In this document: piece after piece, positions 15,907-25,075 of the stretch | How the letters are laid out: each line of letters starts with the position of its first letter | Position numbering within the stretch: the first letter of the stretch is position 1 | Assembly: GCF_003491345.1 (NCBI RefSeq) | Contig: NZ_CP025513.1 | Span: forward strand, 1-64,000 | Reading direction: 5' to 3' | DNA from: Neorhizobium sp. SOG26 | Lineage (GTDB): Bacteria; Pseudomonadota; Alphaproteobacteria; Rhizobiales; Rhizobiaceae | Length of the DNA stretch: 64,000 bases | The notes under the pieces: generated by a model | What the model saw: the letters and a program-made list of their open reading frames with translations, nothing else | Told to the model about the DNA's origin: nothing | Databases searched by the model: none | Made by a program: the position numbers and the translations under genes

Positions 15907-17622
15907 TCAGGCTGCCTCGGCGGCTTGCCTGAACAGTGTAAAGCGGACACGGTGGCGCCAAGCCACGTGGATCAACAGGCACGCCAGTGCGACGAGCGCC
16001 AGGTAGGTCGTCAGCAGGAACGAGTCGTTATACGCCAGGGCGTAAGCCTGCTGTTGCACCTGGCGGGCAAGGAGCGCGGCTCCCTGCGTTGTCTGTTGCG
16101 TTGGATCGGTCAGTACCCGTGCGTAGGCGCCTCCGAGCTGCCTCAGCCGCTGCGCAACCTGCGGATCGGTCGAGGCGAGATCAGACACAAGCCGCACCGA
16201 ATGGAACTGCTCGCGCCATGTGACGAACGTGCCGTAGAGCGCGCTGCCGAGGTAACCGCCGACCTTCTGCGTCACCAGAAAGACGATGAGGAAGGAGAGG
16301 ATGTAGCTCGGTCCGCGCTTCAGTGCCGCTCCCATGCCGATGGCAAGGGCCGGCGGCAGGAAAAGGCCGCTCGCGAAGCTAACAAGCAACTGGCTCGCAT
16401 ACATCTGTTCCGGACGCGTCAGGATCGTTGATTGGCTGTCCATGTAGGCGCCAACCGCAAGCAGAAGCAGCGCGACGGCATGGATCATCGGCTCTCGGCC
16501 GGGCTTCATGATCAGGGCGCAAAGAGCGCCGGAAATCACAGCGCCAATGATCATGACCCAATAAAGGCCCGCGATCTGTTCGTTGAGCATCCCGAGATTA
16601 CGCAGGAACGCGACCGCACCGCTCGATTGCTCAGAAAGTGCCACCCGAAACACTAGGAGCGCACCGGTGAAATGAAGAATTTCTCGCGACGTTACCCACC
16701 GGATGTCAACCAGATGTGTCTTCCGATTGAGCTCGATGACCGCGAAGATCAGCGAGGAGACGATGCCGGTGATGATCAGCCAGGCAAGCCAATCGGCATT
16801 CCTCCACCAGTAGATCCGCCCGACCGTCAAAGCGACCGCGAAGGACCCGAGGCCAACGGCGAGGAACAGGTAGCTCACGATATCGAGGCCGCTGATAACT
16901 TTCGCCCGAGGCACCGAGTTCAACGGCAGCAGATAAACCAGCGCCAGGGAAATCATCGCCACACCCATCTCGACGAGGTAGAGGGCGTGGTAGTCTCCCA
17001 GATCAAGAAGCGAGGGCGAGATCAGGCCTGTGACCGGCGTGGGCAGGGCAAGTGCCGTCAAGGCGATGCAAAGCCCGACATTCAATTTCTTCTGAGGCGG
17101 AATTGGCTCCAGGATATAAAGGAAGGCGAGCGACGAGATAGGCGCTGCCGCGGCACCTGCAACAAAACGCATTGCGAGGTTGCTGTTGAAGTCGCCCACC
17201 CACAAGTGCCCGACACAGACCAGGACGTAAACGGCAATTGCCGCTTCGGCGAAGTTGCGCAGCCCATATTGGGCGCGAACCTTGAACAGCAGCAGCGTCA
17301 GGCTGGCGTTCGGAAACAGGTAGGCTGCCATCAGCCAGGTCGCTTCCGTCTGCGTCAGGTCCATCGGACCGGCAATCTGCTGCAGGTTCGTGGAGATGAA
17401 GCTGAGGCCGAGCCCCTGCGTCAGCGCCAGGAGCACACCAGTCATGATGTAGACAAGCGTCAGCATCGCAGACTTCGGCACAAATGCAGGCGGTGCTGCG
17501 GGTGCCGGAGGTGGAGGAGCAATCGCCGGCTCGCGCACCTCCTCGAGTGCGGGTGGCGGGGAAATCTCCTTCCGCTCGCTCCAGCTTACCGGTTCTCTCA
17601 GAGCAGCTTCATTTGGTGACAC
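15907..17622 (-). CDS. emrB: DHA2-family (EmrB/QacA) major facilitator drug:H+ antiporter
   Basis: 571 aa with about 14 membrane helices, the DHA2 pattern. A 50-residue cytoplasmic N-terminal tail is unusually rich in Pro and Ala. The first helices hold the TLQQIAGPMDLTQTEATWL-type segment seen in EmrB. Start is GTG at 17622 with GGAG 8 bp upstream; it overlaps the marR stop by 14 bp. Forms the pump with EmrA and is most likely repressed by the upstream MarR protein. Cargo unknown. Confidence 0.9.
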   Translation of the reverse strand: MSPNEAALREPVSWSERKEISPPPALEEVREPAIAPPPPAPAAPPAFVPKSAMLTLVYIMTGVLLALTQGLGLSFISTNLQQIAGPMDLTQTEATWLMAAYLFPNASLTLLLFKVRAQYGLRNFAEAAIAVYVLVCVGHLWVGDFNSNLAMRFVAGAAAAPISSLAFLYILEPIPPQKKLNVGLCIALTALALPTPVTGLISPSLLDLGDYHALYLVEMGVAMISLALVYLLPLNSVPRAKVISGLDIVSYLFLAVGLGSFAVALTVGRIYWWRNADWLAWLIITGIVSSLIFAVIELNRKTHLVDIRWVTSREILHFTGALLVFRVALSEQSSGAVAFLRNLGMLNEQIAGLYWVMIIGAVISGALCALIMKPGREPMIHAVALLLLAVGAYMDSQSTILTRPEQMYASQLLVSFASGLFLPPALAIGMGAALKRGPSYILSFLIVFLVTQKVGGYLGSALYGTFVTWREQFHSVRLVSDLASTDPQVAQRLRQLGGAYARVLTDPTQQTTQGAALLARQVQQQAYALAYNDSFLLTTYLALVALACLLIHVAWRHRVRFTLFRQAAEAA

Positions 17623-18064
17623 TGTCGCCGCTCCAATCTCCCAGACGTGCCGAGACCTTCTCCAGAAGATCGATCGCCGACTGCAGTTCCTGGGTGTCGA
17701 TGTCGGAGAACAGATGCATGCGCAGTTGCAAACCGATCGATTTCACAAGCTCGGCCTGCTCCTTGCCGTGCTCGGTGAAGGCAATCAGCTTTACGCGCCG
17801 GTCGTTCGGGTCCGCACGCCGCTCGATCAGGCCGTTCTCTTCCATCCGGTCGAGCAGGCGCACGATCGTCGCCTGCTCGAGCTCCAGCTCACAGGCGAGT
17901 TCCGTCTGCGTCACGTTCTGTTTCTTTGCCAGCCGCAGCAGGGTGCGGGCACGCGGATAGGTCAAGCCGTGAGCTGTCACACCCTGGTTGAAGGCGGTGC
18001 GGATCTTGCGGCTCGCCTTGTTCAGCGATTCCAGCAGTTCCGAGCTGATGGCGTCATTTTTCAT
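17609..18064 (-). CDS. MarR-family transcriptional regulator of the efflux operon
   Basis: 151 aa winged-helix regulator. The recognition-helix region TQTELACELELEQATIVRLLDRMEENGLI and the wing RRADPNDRRVKLIAFT (about 52-97) are typical MarR. First gene of the marR-emrB-emrA operon, overlapping emrB by 14 bp. An inverted repeat 11 bp upstream of its start (18075-18097) is the probable autoregulatory operator. Inference: a ligand-relieved repressor of the pump. Confidence 0.92.
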   Translation of the reverse strand: MKNDAISSELLESLNKASRKIRTAFNQGVTAHGLTYPRARTLLRLAKKQNVTQTELACELELEQATIVRLLDRMEENGLIERRADPNDRRVKLIAFTEHGKEQAELVKSIGLQLRMHLFSDIDTQELQSAIDLLEKVSARLGDWSGDSVTK

Positions 18065-18074
18065 GGCTCACCTA

Positions 18075-18097
18075 CTATTAGTGTGCTAACTAAATAG
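18075..18097. promoter_or_regulatory. Probable MarR operator
   Basis: TTAGT-N6-ACTAA inverted repeat (18078-18082 / 18089-18093), with the flanks extending it to an imperfect CTATT...AATAG palindrome. It begins 11 bp upstream of the marR start and overlaps where the ribosome-site/promoter edge should be, as expected for MarR autoregulation. Confidence 0.55.
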
Positions 18098-18195
18098 GTG
18101 GCCCTGAGGCGTGTTCAAGGCTTGGTAACCACGAGGTGAACAGCGGGTTCACCCCAGCTTAGCGCTGGTGGTGTACGGAGATAAGACGGGCCGGC

Positions 18196-18642
18196 TCAGC
18201 CGGCCGGCGGCATGTCCGACAAATTCTGCGCCACCGTCTGCAGGATCTTGTCGAGTTCCTGGATCTGTTTGTCACTCAGGTCGCGCTTCGACATGGCGTC
18301 GAACTGCTCGGCAAACGGGATCAGCTGTGCGGCGACCTCACGCCCGCGCGGCGTAATGTCGATCTGCACAATGCGGCCGTTCTCGGAAGTCCGTTCACGT
18401 GTCACAAGGTCCAACCGCGTCATCGTGGTGATTTGTCGCGACAGCGTCGACGGATCGACCTCAAGCGATCTCGAAATGGTGTTCAACGTGTGCGGTCCGG
18501 GATTCCTGACCAGGATGACCAGCACGCGATACATGGGCAGAGTAATGCCAAAGGGTGTAAGCCGGAGCGCGAACTGCGCTTCGATCTCGTCGCCGAGCCG
18601 GATCAGCTTGTGGATCAGCATGCCGGCGAAAGGGTACTGCAT
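18196..18642 (-). CDS. MarR-family transcriptional regulator (second)
   Basis: 148 aa. The winged-helix core is NTISRSLEVDPSTLSRQITTMTRLDLVTRER with a wing RIVQIDITPRGREV. It is not a close copy of the first MarR protein. ATG at 18642 has GAGGA 6 bp upstream; an in-frame TTG two codons earlier is an alternative. Its stop lies 131 bp upstream of the marR1 start on the same strand, so it may be transcribed into the efflux operon or alone. Target unknown; regulation of the adjacent pump is possible. Confidence 0.87.
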   Translation of the reverse strand: MQYPFAGMLIHKLIRLGDEIEAQFALRLTPFGITLPMYRVLVILVRNPGPHTLNTISRSLEVDPSTLSRQITTMTRLDLVTRERTSENGRIVQIDITPRGREVAAQLIPFAEQFDAMSKRDLSDKQIQELDKILQTVAQNLSDMPPAG

Positions 18643-18740
18643 GAACAATCCTCGATCCGTGGAACTTGAACCGGACCTATCCGGCTTGCTCCGCTTACGT
18701 CAAGCGGGGCCGTGGGTTTGCCCGTGAAACCGGTGGGCAG

Positions 18741-19586
18741 TCAGGTCTTCACGAAGACGGTGTTGGCGACCTGCCGAACAGGCAGGTTCATTCCGGCGAT
18801 CGATTCCGAGTGCCCGATGAACAGGTAGCCTCCCGTCAGGAGACAGTCGCACAGGCGGGATAGAACTGCCTGTTGCGTCGGCTTGTCGAAGTAGATCAGC
18901 ACGTTGCGACAGAAGATCATGTGCATGGGATCGCCCACTGCATAGGCATGATCCATCAAGTTCAGCCGGCCAAACCCGACGCGACTGCGCAGCTTCGGGC
19001 TGATCCGCCGATCGATACGGTGCCGATCCAGGGGCTGCATCACATATTTCGCAGCAAGATGGGGCGGCACGGGTGCGAGGAAGGGCGCGTCGTAAACGGC
19101 GCGCTGCGCCTGTTGAAGGATCTCGGTGCTGAGATCCGTCGCGAGAATCGTGTAGTTATCCACCTGGCGCGCCGCGACTGCCTCTTCAAGCAGCATGGCG
19201 ATCGTATAGGGCTCCGCCCCTGATGAGCAGGCGGAGCTCCAGATCCTCAGGTTGCTATAGCCTTGGGCTACCAGATTCGGGATGACGTCATTCTGCATCA
19301 CCTCGAAATGCCTTGGTTCGCGGAAGAAGTCGGTCTTGTTGGTTGTGACCGCGTCGATGAAATAGACGTGCTCGCGTTCCGCCCCCTCGCCGAAAAGGTA
19401 GTCGCAGTAGTCCCGGAAGCTTTTCATCCCCGTAGCCCGGAGGCGCCGACGCAGGCGCCCCTCGAGCATGGTGATCTTGTTCGACGGCATCTTGATGCCG
19501 CTGTAACGATAGATGAACTCCGCCATACGGTTGAAGGTGGCGAGGTCCAGGGCTTCTGGTTCGAACGTGTGGGCGGTTCCGGGCAT
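18741..19586 (-). CDS. cheR: Chemotaxis protein methyltransferase CheR
   Basis: 281 aa. N-terminal helical domain and a SAM-binding domain: WSSACSSGAEPYTIAM (near 116-131), ILATDLSTEIL and HMIFCRNVLIYFD (near 223-235) are diagnostic for CheR. It would methylate glutamates of the receptor encoded two genes upstream. Last gene of the chemosensory operon. No CheB methylesterase gene is present, so demethylation must come from elsewhere or be absent. Confidence 0.95.
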   Translation of the reverse strand: MPGTAHTFEPEALDLATFNRMAEFIYRYSGIKMPSNKITMLEGRLRRRLRATGMKSFRDYCDYLFGEGAEREHVYFIDAVTTNKTDFFREPRHFEVMQNDVIPNLVAQGYSNLRIWSSACSSGAEPYTIAMLLEEAVAARQVDNYTILATDLSTEILQQAQRAVYDAPFLAPVPPHLAAKYVMQPLDRHRIDRRISPKLRSRVGFGRLNLMDHAYAVGDPMHMIFCRNVLIYFDKPTQQAVLSRLCDCLLTGGYLFIGHSESIAGMNLPVRQVANTVFVKT

Positions 19587-19596
19587 GACTGTTCTC

Positions 19597-20088
19597 TCAA
19601 GCGACGAGGTCGATGGGTGATGTGATGACCGCGTCGCGTTCGACCTGCGTGAACAGCCGGGCGAGATCGACGATCACCACGAAGCCCTGCTCTTTCAGGA
19701 TCACCCCGGCGATGTAATCCGACGGCCAGCTGACGCCGACTTCCGGCGGTGGACCGATGGTGGAGAGATCGAAGGTGGCGACCTCGAACACCTTGTCGGC
19801 GACGAGGCCGAGGGGGAGCGAGCGCTCCCCGAGCGGCACGTCGAGCACGAGGATGCGGGTATCCTGCGTCCTCACTGTCGGTTCCATGCCGAGCTTCAGC
19901 CGCAGGTCGATCACCGGAACCCCCTGGCCACGCACGTCCTTCAAGCCGAGAAGGAAGTTCGGACCCTGGGGAAGCCGGGCCGGCTCGTCGTGGTCAAGGA
20001 TTTCCCTGACCACGCCGACCGGCACCGCAAACACCTGGCGGTCGAGGCTGAAGGTGACGAACTGACCTTCACCTGTGAGCGCTGACAT
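19597..20088 (-). CDS. cheW: Chemotaxis coupling protein CheW (second copy)
   Basis: 163 aa single CheW domain. VPVGVVREILDHDEPARLP, a FLLGLKDVRGQGVPVIDL core and a GLVADKVFEV segment are typical. Its ATG directly follows the receptor stop codon (TAAATG), so translation is coupled. It links the receptor to CheA. Differs clearly from the other CheW in the operon. Confidence 0.93.
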   Translation of the reverse strand: MSALTGEGQFVTFSLDRQVFAVPVGVVREILDHDEPARLPQGPNFLLGLKDVRGQGVPVIDLRLKLGMEPTVRTQDTRILVLDVPLGERSLPLGLVADKVFEVATFDLSTIGPPPEVGVSWPSDYIAGVILKEQGFVVIVDLARLFTQVERDAVITSPIDLVA

Positions 20089-21783
20089 TTATGCGCTCTC
20101 CCGGAAGTCACGATCTTCACCATCGGGTCCACCCATGGACAGATCAAGCGCAAAGCCCTTGGCGCGCGCCTGCTGGGCGGCAACCGTGCTGGCAGGTGCC
20201 TGGGAACGCGGGGCGGCGCGAACCGGTGCAGCGGTTGGCGCCGCGCGGGCTGCCTTGGCACGCGGGGCAGCAACTGCCTTGGTTTGCTGGCCGCCATTGA
20301 TGCGGAAGAAGGAGATCGATGCCTGCAGTTCTTCGGCCTGGGCTGCAAGTTCTTCCGAGGTTGCCGACATCTCTTCGGATGCACCGGCATTCTGCTGGGT
20401 CACCTTGTCGAGCTGCTGGATGGCTTCGTTGATCTGGCTGGCGCCGATGTCCTGCTCGCGGCAGGCGGCCGAGATCTCGGAGACAAGTTCGGCCGTCTTG
20501 CGGATATCAGGAACGAGGCGGCTCAGCATGTCGCCGGCATCTGCGGCCGCCTTGACGGTATCGCCGGACATCTGGCTGATCTCGGCTGCAGCCGACTGGC
20601 TGCGTTCGGCAAGCTTGCGGACTTCGGAAGCAACGACTGCAAAGCCCTTGCCGTGTTCACCGGCACGTGCAGCTTCAACAGCAGCATTGAGGGCGAGCAG
20701 GTCGGTCTGGCGGGCGATCTCCTGGACGATCGAGATCTTGTCAGCGATGATGCGCATGGCTTCAACGGCACGGCCAACGGCATCGCCGGAATTCTCGGCA
20801 TCCTTTGCCGATTCACGGGCGATCTTCTCGGTCTGTGCGGCGTTGTCAGCATTCTGCTTGATGTTGGCGGCCATCTCTTCCATCGAAGCGGAGGCTTCCT
20901 CGGCGGCAGAGGCCTGTTCGGTCGCACCCTGGCTGACCTGTTCGGAAGCAGACGACAACTGCTGGCTGCCTGCAGAGACATTGGAAGAGGCGGTCAGTGC
21001 GTCACCGACCACACCGCGCAGGCGCTCGATCATCTCGTTGACATGACCCAATAGCTCGCCGATCTCGTCACGGGTGGTGATCTTGACGCTTTCGGTCAGA
21101 TTGCCTTCGGCCACACGGCGCACGGCAGACACAGCCTGACCCAGACCGCGGCTCACCGAGATCGACAGCCAGGTCGCAGCGACAATGGCAATGACCAGCG
21201 CAATAGCGGCCGCAGAGATAAAAAGCGTGCGGGTTTCGTTGTACTGGGTCGTGCCCTGCTCAACCGCAAGATTGACGTTGTTCTGGGCGAATTCCTGCAT
21301 CTCAACGATCAGAGTACGGATTTCCGGACCGAGCTGGAGCAGCGGACCATTAGAGATTTCGATCGCCCGCATCTTGTTGCCCTGCGTATGGGCAGTAATC
21401 ATTTCCTGCGAATGTTGCTTGAACGTACCGGCAACATCCAGGAGCTTCTGCCACTGCGGCTTGATGCCTTCCGGAGCGGTTGCAACACCCTCCTTGATCC
21501 GCTCTTCCATCTTGGCGAAGCGTTCTTCCCCAGACTTATAGTAGTTCGTCGCAGCCGTAAGATCGTCGGCGAGAAGCGCGTTCTTCTGGGCCCGAACCAC
21601 TTCAGCCTGGTCAGCATTGATATCCTTGGCCAGCATCAAGCGCATGTTGGGTCCCTGAAGCATGTCCTGGAAGGCGTTGTTCAGGTTGCCGAGGCTGAGG
21701 ATGCCGTAGAAGGCGATCCCCACGAGGAGGAGGAGTACGGCCGCGAATGATGCGGCGAGTTTGAGTTTGATCGTCATACGCAC
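20089..21783 (-). CDS. Methyl-accepting chemotaxis protein, four-helix-bundle sensor type
   Basis: 564 aa. Membrane helices at about 10-30 and 190-210 flank a periplasmic four-helix (4HB_MCP) sensor. A HAMP domain (about 211-265) and a signalling domain follow; the hairpin tip is [22 protein letters not shown]. The tail is Ala/Pro-rich and ends in a short FRESA sequence, without the NWETF pentapeptide that binds CheR in enteric receptors. GTG at 21783 is kept as the start because GGAT sits 7 bp upstream; an ATG two codons later is possible. Ligand unknown. Confidence 0.94.
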   Translation of the reverse strand: MRMTIKLKLAASFAAVLLLLVGIAFYGILSLGNLNNAFQDMLQGPNMRLMLAKDINADQAEVVRAQKNALLADDLTAATNYYKSGEERFAKMEERIKEGVATAPEGIKPQWQKLLDVAGTFKQHSQEMITAHTQGNKMRAIEISNGPLLQLGPEIRTLIVEMQEFAQNNVNLAVEQGTTQYNETRTLFISAAAIALVIAIVAATWLSISVSRGLGQAVSAVRRVAEGNLTESVKITTRDEIGELLGHVNEMIERLRGVVGDALTASSNVSAGSQQLSSASEQVSQGATEQASAAEEASASMEEMAANIKQNADNAAQTEKIARESAKDAENSGDAVGRAVEAMRIIADKISIVQEIARQTDLLALNAAVEAARAGEHGKGFAVVASEVRKLAERSQSAAAEISQMSGDTVKAAADAGDMLSRLVPDIRKTAELVSEISAACREQDIGASQINEAIQQLDKVTQQNAGASEEMSATSEELAAQAEELQASISFFRINGGQQTKAVAAPRAKAARAAPTAAPVRAAPRSQAPASTVAAQQARAKGFALDLSMGGPDGEDRDFRESA

Positions 21784-21819
21784 GATTGGGATCCTTTGTT
21801 TGGAAAGTGTTTGGCAGGC

Positions 21820-22314
21820 TCAGCTGCGGGTATCGTTTGAAGCGAAGATCGCCTGGAGGTCGGGAACGATGATGAACTCACCGTTGCGCTTCACGAGGCA
21901 GTGGATGTAGTCGGGGCGCCAGCGCATGCCGACGCTGGGCGGCGGCTCGCTGGCCGCCCGCATCAGGTTGGTCACCTCGTGGACGCGGTCGGTCATCAGC
22001 CCGACCAGCACCTCCTCGCCATGGAGGGTGAGCGCGATGACGACGATGCGGCTGTCGATCGTCGGCTCGCGTGGCTCCATGCCGAACGGCAGGCGGATAT
22101 CGGCAAGCGGGATGACCCGGCCGCGGAAGTTGATGATGCGGCCGGCAAAGGCCGGTGCACCGGGCACGACGGTGGCCGGCACGAGGTCGAGGATCTCGCT
22201 CACCACGGCGGCCTCGAGCGCAAAGATCTCGCCATTGAGGTCGAAGGTGAGGACTTCGAGTTGCTCGCGGTTTTGCCACGGCGTCTCGATGGGAAGCTGT
22301 TGTACCGTTTGCAT
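21820..22314 (-). CDS. cheW: Chemotaxis coupling protein CheW (first copy)
   Basis: 164 aa CheW domain. FALEAAVVSEILDL, a GRIINFRGRVIPLADIR core and VGLMTDRVHEV are visible. The ATG at 22314 overlaps the cheA stop by one base (TGATG); an in-frame TTG one codon earlier exists. Two CheW proteins in one operon with one receptor and one CheA suggest an array with mixed couplers. Confidence 0.93.
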   Translation of the reverse strand: MQTVQQLPIETPWQNREQLEVLTFDLNGEIFALEAAVVSEILDLVPATVVPGAPAFAGRIINFRGRVIPLADIRLPFGMEPREPTIDSRIVVIALTLHGEEVLVGLMTDRVHEVTNLMRAASEPPPSVGMRWRPDYIHCLVKRNGEFIIVPDLQAIFASNDTRS

Positions 22315-24383
22315 CAAACTGCGGCGCGAAGACGCGCCTCCTCCTGTTGGCCAAGCGTGACGAGGTGGACGACATCCAGGATGAGCGCGAGATTGCCGTC
22401 GCCCAGGATCGTGGCGCCCGAGAAGCTGTCGATGTCGTGGTGAAGCGGCGACATCGACTTGATCACCGTCTGGTGGTCGCCGATGATCTGGTCGACCACC
22501 AGGCCGACCCGTTCTGCTCCGGTGGAGACCACCACCACCTTCTGGTGCAGCTCCGGCTGGGTGCCGGTGTCAAAGATCTCCCGCAGGCGGATGAAAGGCA
22601 CCAGGCTGTCGCGCAGCGAGATGAAGCTGCGGCCCCGCGAGCGCAGGTCCTCGTCGAGCGAAAGTTCAAGACATTCCTCGACCGATGACAGCGGAATGAC
22701 GTAGCGGCCGCTGCCGACCCGCACCAGCAGGCCATCGATGATTGCCAGTGTGAGCGGAATGCGCAGCGCGATGGTCGAACCCTTGCCGTCCTCGCTCTGC
22801 ACGTCGATGCTGCCGCGCAGCGCCTCGACCGACTTCTTCACCACATCCATGCCGACACCGCGGCCGGACAGGTTGGTGATCTTGGCCGCCGTCGAGAAGC
22901 CGGGCTGGAAGATCAGTTGCAGCAGTTCCTGGTCACTCAAGGCTTCACCGGGATGAATGAGGCCGCTGGATTCCCCCTTCGCCCGCACCCTTTGTCGATC
23001 GATGCCGCGGCCATCGTCGCGGATCATGATGATCACCTCGCCACCCGCCTGCTGGGCTGACAGCGTGATGCGGCCGGCTTCCGGCTTGCCAAGCGCGCGA
23101 CGATCTTCCGGCCGTTCCAGCCCGTGATCAACCGAGTTGCGCACCAGGTGGACGAGCGGATCGGCCAGCCGCTCGATCACCGTCTTGTCGACTTCCGTGG
23201 TTTCCCCTTCGGTGACGAGATCGATCACCTTGCCGGTCTCGCGTGACAGGTCGTGGATGAGGCGGCGGAAGCGGCCGAACAGCTGGGTGATCGGCACCAT
23301 GCGCAACATCATCATCGTGTCGCGCAATTCGTTCGACAGCCGCTCGATGTCTTCGGACACGGATCGAAGCGGGATGTCGGCCGAGGATGAAGCAAGCTGC
23401 GACAGCCGCGACTGGGCGATCACCAGTTCACCGACACGATCCATCAGCTCATCGAGACGTTCTGCCGGAACCCGGACATTCTCGCTCGGCTTGGTGTCGT
23501 GGATGCGTGATACTTTCTCGACAGGTGTCGCCTCGGCCTCATCAGGCTGGTGCTTGGGGTTGGGCTTGACCGCAGGAGCGGCACCGGCGGTTGTCGCGGA
23601 TGTGACAACCTCTGCAGCCTCAACCGCATCAGCCGCGGTCTCTGCAACGACGGTCCTGGCAACCTCGGTGACCTCCAGTTCCATCTCGTCGAGTACGAAG
23701 ATGAAGACGTCATCGATCGCCTGACGTGTTTGCCTTGTCGTCAGTTCCACCGTCCAGCCGATGTAAAGCTGGTCGGCCTCGATCTGGTCGAGCGGCGGCA
23801 CCAGCGACAGGTCGGCTGCAATGACGGCAGGCCCAAGCTCGCGCAGCTCGTTCAGCAACCCGACCGGGTTGGTGCCATTGACCATGGCATTGGCCGGCAA
23901 CCGGAAGGTCAGCTTGAAGGTGGTCTCGACAGGACCGCGCGGCTTTGCCGGCGGCGTTGCTTGTGACTGCGCCAGCGATAACGCTGCGCCATCCGGCTGG
24001 TTGCCTCCAGCGCCATCAACGGCCGCGTTCAACTGCGCCAGCAGACGCTCGCCGGTCACGTCGTCCTTGCCGGATGGATCATCCACCAGCGCCCGCATAT
24101 GGTCGCGGGCATCGAGGACGGCCGACACCAGCGCATTGGTGGCCGGGACCTCGCCCTTGCGGACACGGTCAAAGGCGGTCTCGCAATGGTGGGTAAAGGC
24201 GGCAAGCGCATCAAAACCGAACATTGCGCCCGAACCCTTGAGCGTATGCAGGCCGCGGAACACCGCGTTGATCAGGTTCTTGTCGTCAAGGTCGTTCAAC
24301 AGGTCGAGCAGGCCGTTCTCGATCTGCTCGAGCAGTTCCCCCGCTTCCACACGAAAGACCTGGACTGGATCAGGAGTACTCAT
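22314..24383 (-). CDS. cheA: Chemotaxis histidine kinase CheA
   Basis: 689 aa, full CheA layout. N-terminal Hpt domain with the phosphorylated His46 in LHTLKGSGAMFGF. A linker with the P2-like region about 130-250 follows. The dimerization helices contain ELVIAQSRLSQLA, then the ATP-binding domain with VHLVRNSVDHGLE (N box), RDDGRGID (G1) and GRGVGMDVVKKSVE (G2), and a C-terminal CheW-like domain. Start overlaps the cheY stop by 4 bp (ATGA). Phosphorylates CheY and probably the response regulator-HD-GYP protein of the same operon. Confidence 0.96.
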   Translation of the reverse strand: MSTPDPVQVFRVEAGELLEQIENGLLDLLNDLDDKNLINAVFRGLHTLKGSGAMFGFDALAAFTHHCETAFDRVRKGEVPATNALVSAVLDARDHMRALVDDPSGKDDVTGERLLAQLNAAVDGAGGNQPDGAALSLAQSQATPPAKPRGPVETTFKLTFRLPANAMVNGTNPVGLLNELRELGPAVIAADLSLVPPLDQIEADQLYIGWTVELTTRQTRQAIDDVFIFVLDEMELEVTEVARTVVAETAADAVEAAEVVTSATTAGAAPAVKPNPKHQPDEAEATPVEKVSRIHDTKPSENVRVPAERLDELMDRVGELVIAQSRLSQLASSSADIPLRSVSEDIERLSNELRDTMMMLRMVPITQLFGRFRRLIHDLSRETGKVIDLVTEGETTEVDKTVIERLADPLVHLVRNSVDHGLERPEDRRALGKPEAGRITLSAQQAGGEVIIMIRDDGRGIDRQRVRAKGESSGLIHPGEALSDQELLQLIFQPGFSTAAKITNLSGRGVGMDVVKKSVEALRGSIDVQSEDGKGSTIALRIPLTLAIIDGLLVRVGSGRYVIPLSSVEECLELSLDEDLRSRGRSFISLRDSLVPFIRLREIFDTGTQPELHQKVVVVSTGAERVGLVVDQIIGDHQTVIKSMSPLHHDIDSFSGATILGDGNLALILDVVHLVTLGQQEEARLRAAV

Positions 24384-24748
24384 TTGCCCAATACCTTCCG
24401 TACGATTGTCACCAGCCGCTCCGGATCGAAGGGCTTGGTCATCCAGCCGGTGGCACCGGCCTGTTTGGCGCGCGCCTTCAAGGCGCCGTCGGATTCAGTG
24501 GTCAGGAAGATCATCGGCAGGCCCGCCTGCGACGGGAGCTTGCGCACTGCCTCGATCATCTCCAGTCCGTTCATGTTCGGCATGTTGAGGTCGGTGACCA
24601 CGAGGTCGAAGGCGCCGTTGCAGATCTTGTTCAGTCCGTCCTGGCCATCGACTGCCTCGGTCACCTGGTAACCGGCATTGGACAGGGCAATGGTCGTCGT
24701 CATCCGCACGCTGGCGGAATCATCAACCGCAAGGATACGGGCGCTCAT
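24380..24748 (-). CDS. cheY: CheY-type single-domain response regulator
   Basis: 122 aa receiver domain. Acidic pair Asp9-Asp10, phospho-acceptor Asp53 (VVTDLNMP), Thr83 and Lys105 (MTKPF) are all present. Start set at the ATG at 24748, which overlaps the STAS-gene stop (ATGA). Output partner unknown: flagellar motor switch or another effector of this pathway. Confidence 0.93.
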   Translation of the reverse strand: MSARILAVDDSASVRMTTTIALSNAGYQVTEAVDGQDGLNKICNGAFDLVVTDLNMPNMNGLEMIEAVRKLPSQAGLPMIFLTTESDGALKARAKQAGATGWMTKPFDPERLVTIVRKVLGK

Positions 24749-25053
24749 GGCTGGGTCGCCTCGCATCGCCAGAAGGCTTGCGCCTCCGGACCCAGACCCG
24801 CCGCCTGCACCAGGCCCAGCAGGTCGTCATCGGCCGGTTCTGCAAGCGACAGCGTCCGACCATTGCGGGCCGCGTAAATCCGCGCTGCCTCAACCAGTTG
24901 CACGAAGCTTAGGTCGACATTTACGGCCTTTGGCAGCCGCAGCGACAGCGAGGCATGCTGCTGCAGTGCCTCCAGGATCATCTGCTTCAGGGCAGGCGCC
25001 TGGCGGATCGTCAACGGTGGAGGAATATCAAGGTCTGCAGGGGCAGAAGACAT
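24745..25053 (-). CDS. STAS-domain protein of the chemosensory operon
   Basis: 102 aa. Beta-alpha pattern of a STAS/anti-sigma-antagonist-like domain: LTIRQAPALKQMILEAL, VNVDLSFVQLVEAARIYA and a C-terminal LLGLVQAAGL helix. The position where SpoIIAA-type proteins carry the phosphorylated Ser is DLSFVQL here. Start at 25053 chosen for the domain boundary, with AGAAGAG upstream; a longer in-frame extension has no support. Its overlap with cheY makes it a genuine operon member. Possibly a phosphorylatable or scaffold output of the array. Confidence 0.78.
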   Translation of the reverse strand: MSSAPADLDIPPPLTIRQAPALKQMILEALQQHASLSLRLPKAVNVDLSFVQLVEAARIYAARNGRTLSLAEPADDDLLGLVQAAGLGPEAQAFWRCEATQP

Positions 25054-25075
25054 GGTTGTTTCTCTTCTCATGGGT

